From: CAYJBH01 sp964370765
GTDB lineage: Bacteria; Bacillota; Clostridia; Oscillospirales; Ruminococcaceae
NCBI GenBank assembly: GCA_964370765.1
Contig: CAYJKW010000073.1
Span: forward strand, 1-10,488
Direction of reading: 5' to 3'
Length of the DNA stretch: 10,488 bases
The position numbers were made by a program, and so were the translations under genes. Numbering within the stretch: the stretch's first letter is position 1; every line of letters begins with the position of its first letter. This document shows positions 1-5,328 of this stretch, one piece after another. The notes under the pieces are model-generated. The model did not search any database, was not told the DNA's origin, and worked only from the letters and a program-made list of their open reading frames with translations.

Positions 1-181
1 TTGAACTTAAATATAAAAAAGGTGAAATTTGAATACTGAAAAAATATAAAGTTTAAATTTGAACCTAAGAAACTGAACAATCAACTCTCTAAACCTTGTT
101 GTTTCTTGAAAATATAGGCTATATTCTATCAAGAGTTAAGATTATATTTATAAAAGTCATCACTCACCCCAACTGCTATAC
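1..181. other. AT-rich non-coding stretch at the left edge
   Basis: No gene can be supported here. The first codons of two plus-strand frames run in from the edge and stop within about 40 bases, so the last residues of an upstream gene could be present, but this cannot be decided. A weak interrupted inverted repeat (105-133, CTTGA/TCAAG and ATATAG/CTATAT) lies downstream of the minus-strand pentapeptide gene. It has almost no loop and no T-tract, so it is not called a terminator. Confidence 0.5.
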
Positions 182-793
182 TTAAACAACTATAACTCCT
201 AAAAGAGCCGCTATCTCCGCCGTTTGAAACTGATTCAGTTTAACTCTATTAATCTCTACATAGCTATCTGATATTATCGGGGCAATAAATTCATCGCTTG
301 AAAAATCAAGGTCTTTAAGCAATGTTTTAAAAAAGTTAACCTTTATAAATTTGCATCCGGTTGTTTTTATTTTTTTTAACGCTACCTCACTAAACTGTGC
401 CTGTGTAAAGTCACAGCTATCTGCATTTAATTTATCAATTTTACCTTTATCGAAAATAGCATAGTTAAACAAACTACCATTAAGAGTGCAATCGATAAGC
501 CTACAATCACTTAAATTAACTCCCAAACATTTACAGGATATAATTTCTACCTCTCTAAAATAGCTACCTTCAAAAAACGAATTAGATAGATCACAGTTCA
601 TAAATTTGACCTTAATAAATGTGGACTTTTCAAAACTACAGGAACGAAAGGTGATATTTTTAAATATTATTGAGTTGCATTCAACCCTATCAAAACCTTC
701 ATTATCATATATTTCTCTTTCAAACTCAGCATTACTTATACTTAACTCGTTTTCTTTTGTATGTTCTAAAAATTTAAGGTGATCGTTATTCAT
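182..793 (-). CDS. Pentapeptide-repeat protein
   Basis: A 203-residue protein whose centre (about residues 40-165) is built of five-residue units with a bulky hydrophobic or Phe/Leu/Cys at every fifth position, for example ITFRSCSFEKSTFIKVKF and VNLSDCRLIDCTLNGSLF. Such repeats fold into a right-handed quadrilateral beta helix. There is no signal peptide or membrane segment, so it is probably cytosolic. The last about 20 residues (FQTAEIAALLGVIVV) resemble the conserved tail of clostridial pentapeptide proteins, from memory. Some family members mimic DNA and protect gyrase, but most have no known job and none can be assigned here. The ATG is preceded by AGTAGGAT at a normal distance. It is transcribed alone and diverges from the zinc-ribbon gene. 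Confidence 0.85.
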   Translation of the reverse strand: MNNDHLKFLEHTKENELSISNAEFEREIYDNEGFDRVECNSIIFKNITFRSCSFEKSTFIKVKFMNCDLSNSFFEGSYFREVEIISCKCLGVNLSDCRLIDCTLNGSLFNYAIFDKGKIDKLNADSCDFTQAQFSEVALKKIKTTGCKFIKVNFFKTLLKDLDFSSDEFIAPIISDSYVEINRVKLNQFQTAEIAALLGVIVV

Positions 794-838
794 ATTATAT
801 CCTACTGGTTAATAATTTTTACTTAATAGACAAATTTA

Positions 839-867
839 ATAATAACATTAAAACATTGTGTTATCAA
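839..867 (-). promoter_or_regulatory. Predicted promoter of the pentapeptide gene
   Basis: On the minus strand, TTGATA (867-862) and TATTAT (844-839) are separated by 17 bp. Transcription would start near 832, leaving a leader of about 40 bases before the ATG at 793. Each hexamer departs from consensus, so this is only a plausible call in AT-rich DNA. Confidence 0.45.
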
Positions 868-972
868 TAGTTGCATAATAAGACGGCTTAAAGTAAACCT
901 AATTTAATTATAAATATAATTGAAGTGTTCACACCTAGTTGCAAATATTATACAATATATTTAATCTAACTA

Positions 973-1001
973 TTGATTATCCATCCGTGCTTTGGTATAA
1001 T
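973..1001 (+). promoter_or_regulatory. Predicted sigma-A-type promoter of the zinc-ribbon gene
   Basis: TTGATT (973-978) and a perfect TATAAT (996-1001) are separated by exactly 17 bp. The expected start, near 1008, leaves a leader of about 33 bases ending in the ribosome binding site GAGGAAA (1030-1036) before the ATG at 1041. Confidence 0.7.
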
Positions 1002-1040
1002 TACAACAGTCATTATTATGTTTAAACACGAGGAAACGGT

Positions 1041-1337
1041 ATGCTTAAAAATTGGAATGTGGATAAAAGTCAGATTGAAGCGCAACAGGATGCATTAAAA
1101 AAGAAATGTAATTTCACCTATATCGGACACGGCCCAAAGGCTACAGGATTTTTTTCAAAAGAATTTAAGCGCAAGCCAGGTCTATATGCACGTTGTACAC
1201 AATGCGGCTATTATATGCCCCTTGTAGCCAACGGTTCCGAGGATTGCCCGTGTGGTAACCTTCACCGTGACACTCAAAACTTTAAGTCTGAGATAAGTGC
1301 AAACGAGGTTGAAATTTTTAAAGCCACAACTAAATAG
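1041..1337 (+). CDS. Small zinc-ribbon-like protein of unknown function
   Basis: A 98-residue soluble protein that I do not recognise as a named family. What can be seen is a four-cysteine cluster: CTQC at residues 52-55 and CPC at 69-71 (C52, C55, C69, C71), with a Gly-Tyr-Tyr-Met-Pro stretch between. This looks like a rubredoxin- or zinc-ribbon-type knuckle that could bind Zn or Fe. The N-terminal half is basic (KKK, FKRKPG) and has a helix-prone start, which could suit nucleic-acid or ribosome binding, but that is a guess. AGGA lies 6 bases before the ATG. It has its own promoter and a strong terminator, so it is a stand-alone transcript. Confidence 0.75.
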   Translation: MLKNWNVDKSQIEAQQDALKKKCNFTYIGHGPKATGFFSKEFKRKPGLYARCTQCGYYMPLVANGSEDCPCGNLHRDTQNFKSEISANEVEIFKATTK

Positions 1338-1350
1338 TGTCATTCACAGG

Positions 1351-1393
1351 ACTAACCGGCAAACTCTTAATCGAGTCTGCCGGTTAGTTTTTT
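1351..1393 (+). terminator. Rho-independent terminator after the zinc-ribbon gene
   Basis: Arms 1352-1366 (CTAACCGGCAAACTC) and 1373-1387 (GAGTCTGCCGGTTAG) pair over 15 bp with one A/C mismatch and a 6-base loop, followed by TTTTTT (1388-1393). In the opposite direction, towards which the SPFH operon reads, the hairpin exists but has no T-tract, so termination there would be weaker. Confidence 0.9.
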
Positions 1394-1408
1394 GCCATAG
1401 CCTGGTGA

Positions 1409-1591
1409 TTACCCCTCATGCTCTTTATCCTTATAAAGCTCCGGATAACGCTTTTTCACCGCACTTGTAAGAAGGTATTCTATCTGCCCATTAACTGAGC
1501 GAAACTCATCCTCCGCCATGCGGCTCACCCTTTCATACAGTTGCGGCGGTAGCCTCAACAGTATCTGTTTCTTTTCATTCTTCCCCGCCAT
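1409..1591 (-). CDS. Ribbon-helix-helix (Arc-like) DNA-binding protein
   Basis: A 60-residue protein with the Arc/MetJ/CopG ribbon-helix-helix layout. Residues 9-15 (QILLRLP) form the beta strand that would enter the major groove, 16-28 (PQLYERVSRMAED) helix A, and 31-46 (RSVNGQIEYLLTSAV) helix B. The FRSVNGQIEYLL stretch is highly characteristic of Arc-family proteins. It should act as a dimer or tetramer on operator DNA. Its ATG follows the stop codon of the SPFH gene with no base between (TAAATG), so translation is probably coupled. The likely target is the inverted repeat over the operon's own promoter (2573-2606), which would give autorepression. That target is inferred. Confidence 0.88.
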   Translation of the reverse strand: MAGKNEKKQILLRLPPQLYERVSRMAEDEFRSVNGQIEYLLTSAVKKRYPELYKDKEHEG

Positions 1592-2557
1592 TTAGTAGAT
1601 ACTTCCGCTATTTACTATAGGCTGCGTATCTTTGTTAGCACACAGTACTACAAGAAGGTTGGATACCATGGCTGCTTTACGTTCTTCATCCAGTGTTACA
1701 ACGCCATCACTATCAAGCTGTTCGAGTGCCATCTTTACCATTCCTACCGCACCTTCTACAATCTTCTGTCTTGCATCAATAACAGCCTTTGCTTGCTGAC
1801 GTTGTAACATCGCTGCAGCTATCTCCTGTGCGTAGGATAGATGTGTTATTCTTGCCTCTATAATGTCTATACCGGCAAAATCAACACGCTGTTGCAACTC
1901 TTTAATAAGCTCATCTGCAACCTCGGTACTGCTACCTCTCAGCGAGCGCTCATCCTCGCCCTCGGTAATATCATAGGGGTATTTTCTTGCCACCTGGCGT
2001 ATCGATGCATCGGCCTGTGTCGAGATATACTTTGTATAGTTTTCTACCTCGAATACCGCCTTTGTTGCGCTAGCCACACGGTATATTACAATAACGCCAA
2101 TCTCTATAGGGTTACCTTCGCTATCATTAACCTTTTGCTTTTCGTTGTTTAACGTAACCGCCTTTGTCGAAACCTTACGACTGAAAATCGCCACACTGTT
2201 GGTGGTAAGCGGATTCGCTGCCGCAGGATTAAAGGCTGTACAAAATGGATTAATAAAATAGAAACCCGGTTTGTCAATAGTGCCATAATAGTTACCAAAA
2301 AGCAGATACACCGCTGCCTCATTTGGATTTATTACCTTTAGTCCAGGATATAAAAATATACTTGCAAATAAAGCCAAAGATGAAATAACTATAAATGATA
2401 TACTTATCGCCGTGGGCGAGGTTGCTGTTTGAATTGTGCTCATTACAAAAAGACCCACCGACCCTAGTGTTATGAAAAGAGCTAGGAGTAAAATTGTTAC
2501 ACCCGATAGGGGGTTTAAAATTTTCTCTTTGCCGTAATTACTGTTTTGAGTATTCAT
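1592..2557 (-). CDS. SPFH/band-7 domain membrane protein
   Basis: A 321-residue protein with two N-terminal membrane segments (about 17-41 and 50-71) followed by an SPFH (stomatin/prohibitin/flotillin) domain from about 72. That domain carries the typical LKVINPNEAAVYLLFGNYYG opening, GFYFINPF, and VNDSEGNPIEIGVIVIYRV. An alanine- and charge-rich helical stretch with AQEIAAAMLQRQQAKAVIDA (about residues 240-262) would drive oligomer formation. Such proteins assemble into membrane scaffolds. The partner here is unknown, and no NfeD or FtsH gene is adjacent, so it is not placed in the flotillin/NfeD or HflKC groups. AGGAGG (2562-2567) sits 4 bases before the ATG. The gene is first in an operon with the ribbon-helix-helix gene. 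Confidence 0.9.
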   Translation of the reverse strand: MNTQNSNYGKEKILNPLSGVTILLLALFITLGSVGLFVMSTIQTATSPTAISISFIVISSLALFASIFLYPGLKVINPNEAAVYLLFGNYYGTIDKPGFYFINPFCTAFNPAAANPLTTNSVAIFSRKVSTKAVTLNNEKQKVNDSEGNPIEIGVIVIYRVASATKAVFEVENYTKYISTQADASIRQVARKYPYDITEGEDERSLRGSSTEVADELIKELQQRVDFAGIDIIEARITHLSYAQEIAAAMLQRQQAKAVIDARQKIVEGAVGMVKMALEQLDSDGVVTLDEERKAAMVSNLLVVLCANKDTQPIVNSGSIY

Positions 2558-2572
2558 AAATCCTCCTCTTTC

Positions 2573-2606
2573 TATAGTATCATAATGATATCAAAATGAT
2601 ACTATA
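2573..2606. promoter_or_regulatory. Probable ribbon-helix-helix operator over the SPFH promoter
   Basis: TATAGTATCAT (2573-2583) and ATGATACTATA (2596-2606) form a perfect 11-bp inverted repeat around a 12-base spacer. The spacer holds a further palindrome, TGATATCA (2586-2593). ATGATA therefore occurs at 2585 and again at 2596, one helical turn (11 bp) apart, plus once inverted at 2578-2583. Arrays of short boxes at turn spacing are how Arc/CopG/MetJ proteins bind, and such a protein is encoded in the operon. A single base pair could also shift the match, so the exact box boundaries are uncertain. Confidence 0.7.
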
Positions 2607-2613
2607 TTGTCAA
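2585..2613 (-). promoter_or_regulatory. Promoter of the SPFH/RHH operon
   Basis: Minus strand: a perfect TTGACA (2613-2608), a 17-bp spacer and TATCAT (2590-2585) preceded by TGA, an extended -10 (TGATATCAT). Most of the core promoter lies within the inverted repeat, so a protein bound there would block RNA polymerase. The leader is about 20 bases and carries AAGAGGAGGA. Confidence 0.75.
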
Positions 2614-2692
2614 TATTTTTTATAAATATAGTTGCAATATTTATAATCTTATTATTACAGCTATATTATCAATAGGTTTTCGATAAAAAATC

Positions 2693-2721
2693 TTGACTTT
2701 TTCATCACGACATGTTAAAAT
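2693..2721 (+). promoter_or_regulatory. Promoter of the tRNA-Ser gene
   Basis: TTGACT (2693-2698), a 17-bp spacer and TAAAAT (2716-2721) with an upstream TG giving an extended -10 (TGTTAAAAT). Transcription would start near 2728, leaving a 5' leader of about 57 bases to be removed by RNase P. Confidence 0.75.
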
Positions 2722-2784
2722 AACATCTATCGGACACCAAAAGGTAGTCGCTAGCATCCAAATAGTTATAATTATCTTGACCAC

Positions 2785-2876
2785 GGAGAAATACTCAAGT
2801 AGGTCGAAGAGGCGCCCCTGCTAAGGGCGTAGGTCGGGTAACCGGCGCGAGGGTTCGAATCCCTCTTTCTCCGCCA
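2785..2876 (+). tRNA. tRNA-Ser (anticodon GCU)
   Basis: A full class II cloverleaf is visible. Acceptor stem GGAGAAA (2785-2791) pairs with TTTCTCC (2866-2872). The D stem is CTC/GAG. The anticodon stem is CGCCC (2813-2817) with GGGCG (2825-2829) around loop CTGCTAA, anticodon GCT at 2820-2822, which reads AGC and AGU serine codons. The long variable arm (GTCGG-GTAA-CCGGC) is typical of serine tRNAs. The T stem is GAGGG/CCCTC with loop TTCGAAT. The discriminator base is G and CCA (2874-2876) is encoded. No integrase gene and no duplicated 3' end were seen in the window, so it shows no sign of being an integration site. Confidence 0.97.
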
Positions 2877-2877
2877 A

Positions 2878-2909
2878 AAATCCATCTGATTTTATCAGTT
2901 GGATTTTTT
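2878..2909 (+). terminator. Rho-independent terminator after tRNA-Ser
   Basis: AAATCCATCTGAT (2878-2890) pairs with ATCAGTTGGATTT (2894-2906) over 13 positions with one T/T mismatch and a 3-base loop, running into TTTTTT (2904-2909). It begins one base after the encoded CCA. Confidence 0.85.
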
Positions 2910-2958
2910 AATTTTATGTTATATTTGGCATATGGGCTATCGTTATTATATAGCCCTG

Positions 2959-2964
2959 TATAAT
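2959..2964 (+). promoter_or_regulatory. Possible -10 element of the Crp/Fnr-family gene
   Basis: A perfect TATAAT lies about 25 bases before the start codon. No convincing -35 is found at 16-18 bp, so this is a tentative call. If correct, the 5' leader is about 20 bases. Confidence 0.4.
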
Positions 2965-2989
2965 ACACCACTTTATAAGGTATGTGCTA

Positions 2990-3664
2990 ATGTTTAAGGA
3001 CGATATACAACTACTTGAAACTAACTTTCCTTTTTGGAAACATTTAAATCTTGACGAGAAAAAATATCTAATAGATAATAGCTCTTTAGTAAGATATACA
3101 AAAGGCAGTAAAATTCATGCTGCAGACAATGATTGTATCGGCGTGGTTATGATAAAAAAAGGACAAGTTCGTATATTTACTTTGTCAGAAGAGGGACGGG
3201 AAATCACTTTGTATCGCCTATTTTTAAACGATATATGCATTCTCTCCGCCTCTTGCATCATAGACAAAATAACATTTGATGTGCATATAGATGCAACAGA
3301 AGATACCGAGCTTATACTGATTAATGCAGGTTCATTTAACAAACTAAGAGAAAATAACATGTATGTAGATAACTTTACCTATAAGTTAACTGCACACAGG
3401 TTTTCCGATGTTATGTGGACTATGGAGCAAATTTTGTTTATGAGCATGGATAAACGTTTAGCAATTTTTTTGGCAGATGAAATTAGCAAAAGTAATTGCG
3501 ATAATATTAAGTTTACACATGAAGAAATAGCAAAATTTATTGGAAGCTCAAGAGAAGTAGTAACCCGTATGTTTAAACATTTTTCTACCGAGGGTATTGT
3601 CGAACTTTCAAGAGGCAAAATCAAGGTAATAGATAAAGCTAAGCTAAAAAGCATAATATCATAA
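2990..3664 (+). CDS. Crp/Fnr-family transcriptional regulator
   Basis: A 224-residue regulator: an N-terminal cyclic-nucleotide-binding-like beta barrel (about 15-115), a long dimerisation helix (about 122-150) and a C-terminal winged helix (about 155-222). The recognition helix reads GSSREVVTRMFKHF. R188, E189 and R193 copy the R-E-x-x-x-R pattern with which Crp reads TGTGA half-sites. Cysteines C83 and C89 (CILSASC) form a C-x5-C pair in the effector domain, with C49 and C170 elsewhere. There is no Fnr-type N-terminal cysteine cluster and no obvious cAMP-binding signature, so the signal is unknown. I choose ATG 2990, 9 bases after AAGG, over GTG 2984, which is only 3 bases from it. It probably controls the thioredoxin/YeeE operon downstream. 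Confidence 0.9.
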   Translation: MFKDDIQLLETNFPFWKHLNLDEKKYLIDNSSLVRYTKGSKIHAADNDCIGVVMIKKGQVRIFTLSEEGREITLYRLFLNDICILSASCIIDKITFDVHIDATEDTELILINAGSFNKLRENNMYVDNFTYKLTAHRFSDVMWTMEQILFMSMDKRLAIFLADEISKSNCDNIKFTHEEIAKFIGSSREVVTRMFKHFSTEGIVELSRGKIKVIDKAKLKSIIS

Positions 3665-3709
3665 CATAGGCACAAAATCTTACAATGTATTTTAACAATT
3701 TAAAACTTA

Positions 3710-3724
3710 TGTGACAAGGTCACA
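3710..3724. promoter_or_regulatory. Probable Crp/Fnr-family operator, TGTGAC-N3-GTCACA
   Basis: TGTGACAAGGTCACA is a perfect 6-3-6 palindrome. Its half-site TGTGA is the sequence read by an R-E-x-x-x-R recognition helix, exactly what the neighbouring regulator has. The centre (3717) lies about 41 bases before the start site predicted from the -10 at 3746-3751, the position used by class II activators. The half-site spacing (TGTGA-N5-TCACA) is one base shorter than in the E. coli Crp site. Confidence 0.75.
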
Positions 3725-3745
3725 GAACTAAAATAAGCTTTGCTA

Positions 3746-3751
3746 TATAAT
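3746..3751 (+). promoter_or_regulatory. -10 element of the thioredoxin/YeeE operon
   Basis: TATAAT at 3746-3751. The bases 17 bp upstream (around 3723-3728, CACAGAAC) are nothing like TTGACA, which fits a promoter that needs an activator bound at the adjacent palindrome. Confidence 0.6.
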
Positions 3752-3775
3752 TTACCTAAGAAATAAATTTGATGC

Positions 3776-3783
3776 AAAGGAGA
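3776..3783 (+). promoter_or_regulatory. Ribosome binding site that fixes the thioredoxin start
   Basis: AAAGGAGA ends 6 bases before ATG 3790. Two in-frame starts further upstream (TTG 3769, ATG 3772) lie before or against this site and have no site of their own, so 3790 is the start. Confidence 0.85.
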
Positions 3784-3789
3784 ACGACT

Positions 3790-4098
3790 ATGTCTATACA
3801 AAAAATTACTAAACAAACATCCCTCGACGAGGTTATTAACAGTTCGCAAACTGTACTAATTGATTTCTATGCTGATTGGTGTGGTCCTTGCAACATGCTA
3901 TCACCTATACTGGAGGAAATAAGCCAAGAGGAAACTAGTGCAAAAATACTTAAGGTTAACGTGGATGAAGAAAGAGATTTAGCCCTTCGTTTTGACGTTA
4001 TGAGTATACCTACATTAGTTGTGTTTAAAAATGGCCAGCCTGTTTCTCGTTTAGTTGGCCTGCAATCTAAAAGCACTATCTTAAACAGATTATCGTAA
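3790..4098 (+). CDS. Thioredoxin
   Basis: A 102-residue single-domain thioredoxin, the usual length. The redox-active WCGPC is at residues 30-34, preceded by DFYADW, and the cis-proline loop MSIPTLVVFKNG has its proline at 74. It would reduce disulfides in the cytosol using electrons from a thioredoxin reductase, which is not in the window. It is first in an operon with two YeeE/YedE transporter halves (29-bp gap), below a Crp/Fnr-type operator. This setting suggests a role in handling imported sulfur, for example releasing sulfide from a carrier persulfide or from thiosulfate, but that role is inferred. It differs from a housekeeping trxA only by context, so no symbol is given. Confidence 0.93.
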   Translation: MSIQKITKQTSLDEVINSSQTVLIDFYADWCGPCNMLSPILEEISQEETSAKILKVNVDEERDLALRFDVMSIPTLVVFKNGQPVSRLVGLQSKSTILNRLS

Positions 4099-4127
4099 TA
4101 TCTGTTACTAAACGTAGAGGTGATTTT

Positions 4128-4700
4128 ATGATTAAAAACAACAAATGGATTTACAAAGGTCTGCTTTTGGGAATAAGTTTTTTTCTTGCAATCTTGCTTA
4201 CAAAACCGATAGGGGTTTCGACTCAATTTTCAGTTCTATCCGGAATATTCCATGCTGCACTGGACGAAACGCTAATTGTACAAGACAATACAAGAGATAG
4301 TGGCTATGCAAGCTCCAACGCCTATTATGATAAAAGTGATGGAAAACTTGCAAAATCTATAAGCGAGCCATGGAATTACGATTTCGTATTCGTGTTATTC
4401 ATTCCCGTAGGTGCATACATCGCCTTTAAATCTAAAAGAAAAAAGGCAAAGCACGATTCTAGTGAACATTATATAGCTAAAACAACACTTAAAGAAAGAC
4501 TCAAAATATATGCCCCATCCTTTCTGGGAGGTTTTTTGCTTTTATTTGGTGCAAGAATGGCCGGTGGATGCACCAGTGGGCATATGATGAGCGGTATTAT
4601 GCAAGGAAGTATAAGTGGCTATGTATTTGCGTTATCTGTATTTGCAATAGCTATACCAATAGCAATTATTATGGCAAAACAAGGGAAAGGAGTTGAATAA
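4128..4700 (+). CDS. YeeE/YedE-family sulfur transporter, first half-size protein
   Basis: A 190-residue membrane protein with hydrophobic segments at about 10-26, 85-100, 131-145 and 164-183. The family signature GGCTSGHMMSG (C148) is present in the third segment. In the YeeE/TsuA thiosulfate transporters, cysteines in such motifs pass the substrate through the membrane by weak S-H contacts. KPIGVSTQF near residue 26 is also typical of the family. The protein is about half the size of full YeeE (around 330-350 residues) and probably pairs with the next gene product to make one complete transporter. Residues 46-80 form an extracytoplasmic loop with many Asp/Ser/Tyr residues. AGAGGTGA precedes the ATG. 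The substrate (thiosulfate or another sulfur species) is not proven. Confidence 0.87.
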   Translation: MIKNNKWIYKGLLLGISFFLAILLTKPIGVSTQFSVLSGIFHAALDETLIVQDNTRDSGYASSNAYYDKSDGKLAKSISEPWNYDFVFVLFIPVGAYIAFKSKRKKAKHDSSEHYIAKTTLKERLKIYAPSFLGGFLLLFGARMAGGCTSGHMMSGIMQGSISGYVFALSVFAIAIPIAIIMAKQGKGVE

Positions 4701-4701
4701 T

Positions 4702-5265
4702 ATGGAAATTGTTATCGCTATTGCAATGGGGATGTTATTTGGATTCGCATTATATAATGCGGGAGCATCATCACCTACTAAGATAATATCAATGCTACGG
4801 TTACAAGATTTATCCCTTATGAAAATAATAATATTTGGAATTGGCTTTGCAAGCATAATGATGTCAATATTCGCTTTAATCGGATGGTTCAACATAGGAC
4901 ATCTAAGCATTAAAGCTACGAATCTAGGTGTAGTTTTAGGCGGCATGCTTTTTGGGATAGGGTTTGGCACAATAGGCACTTGCCCGGGCACATGTGTTGC
5001 TGCTGGCGGTAGCAATGGTGGCAAAAAAGCTGCAAGCTCAATAATCGGTGGACTCACAGGCGCATTAATTTTTTCTTTAACATATGAATTTTGGATCAAT
5101 TTAGGGATATTTAGCATTTTTGATTTAGGCAACCTAACACTTTTTAATATCTCTGAAAAATTCCCTTCTGTAATAAATATCGGATTTGAAGGTTTACTTG
5201 TAATTGGTGCTTTATTTATAGTTATTTCGGTGATAATTCCTAGCAATTCAAAAAAAGTATTATAG
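4702..5265 (+). CDS. YeeE/YedE-family sulfur transporter, second half-size protein
   Basis: A 187-residue membrane protein with about five hydrophobic segments (near 4-20, 42-62, 75-92, 112-128 and 162-181). It carries the second YeeE/YedE signature, GTCPGTCVAAGG, with cysteines at 94 and 98. Together with C148 of the preceding protein this restores the set of motif cysteines expected of a full-length transporter. It starts 1 bp after the stop of its partner, with AAAGGAGTT (4686-4694) inside the partner's last codons, so the two are made together. I use ATG 4702, because the upstream TTG 4693 overlaps the ribosome binding site. It is the last gene before a strong hairpin. Confidence 0.87.
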   Translation: MEIVIAIAMGMLFGFALYNAGASSPTKIISMLRLQDLSLMKIIIFGIGFASIMMSIFALIGWFNIGHLSIKATNLGVVLGGMLFGIGFGTIGTCPGTCVAAGGSNGGKKAASSIIGGLTGALIFSLTYEFWINLGIFSIFDLGNLTLFNISEKFPSVINIGFEGLLVIGALFIVISVIIPSNSKKVL

Positions 5266-5283
5266 ATATATACAATAACCACA

Positions 5284-5320
5284 AAACCCTAAAAGACAGC
5301 CTTTGCGTCTTTTAGGGTTT
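5284..5320. terminator. Shared hairpin between convergent operons
   Basis: AAACCCTAAAAGAC (5284-5297) and GTCTTTTAGGGTTT (5307-5320) pair perfectly over 14 bp with a 9-base loop. It ends 9 bases past the stop of the minus-strand operon and starts 18 bases past the stop of the plus-strand one. T-tracts are short (3 on plus, 4 on minus), but the stem's A/T-rich ends help in both directions, so it probably serves both. Confidence 0.85.
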
Positions 5321-5328
5321 ACCAATCT

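Noticed and set aside
1..60. AAATTTGAA and ATATAAA words repeated near the left edge, as a possible direct-repeat element
   Set aside because: The copies are short and imperfect in very AT-rich DNA. There is no regular period or spacer pattern, so neither a CRISPR array nor an iteron set is supported.
105..133. Inverted repeat as a terminator for the pentapeptide gene
   Set aside because: The inner arms leave a loop of about one base, the outer arms are interrupted and there is no T-tract in either direction.
1841..2152. A 103-codon plus-strand frame over the SPFH gene
   Set aside because: It is antisense to a well-supported SPFH domain and has no ribosome binding site or family features.
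2785..2876. tRNA-Ser as the attachment site of an integrated element
   Set aside because: No integrase gene and no second copy of the tRNA 3' end were found in the window. The genes on both sides look like normal chromosomal units.
2990..3664. Calling the regulator Fnr (oxygen-sensing Fe-S protein)
   Set aside because: The N-terminal cysteine cluster needed for the [4Fe-4S] centre is absent, and the recognition helix has the Crp-type R-E-x-x-x-R pattern.
4632..5282. A 216-codon minus-strand open frame across the second YeeE/YedE gene
   Set aside because: It lies antisense over a gene with clear family motifs. It is rich in Pro/Ile/Asn with no recognisable domain, the usual shadow of an AT-rich membrane gene.
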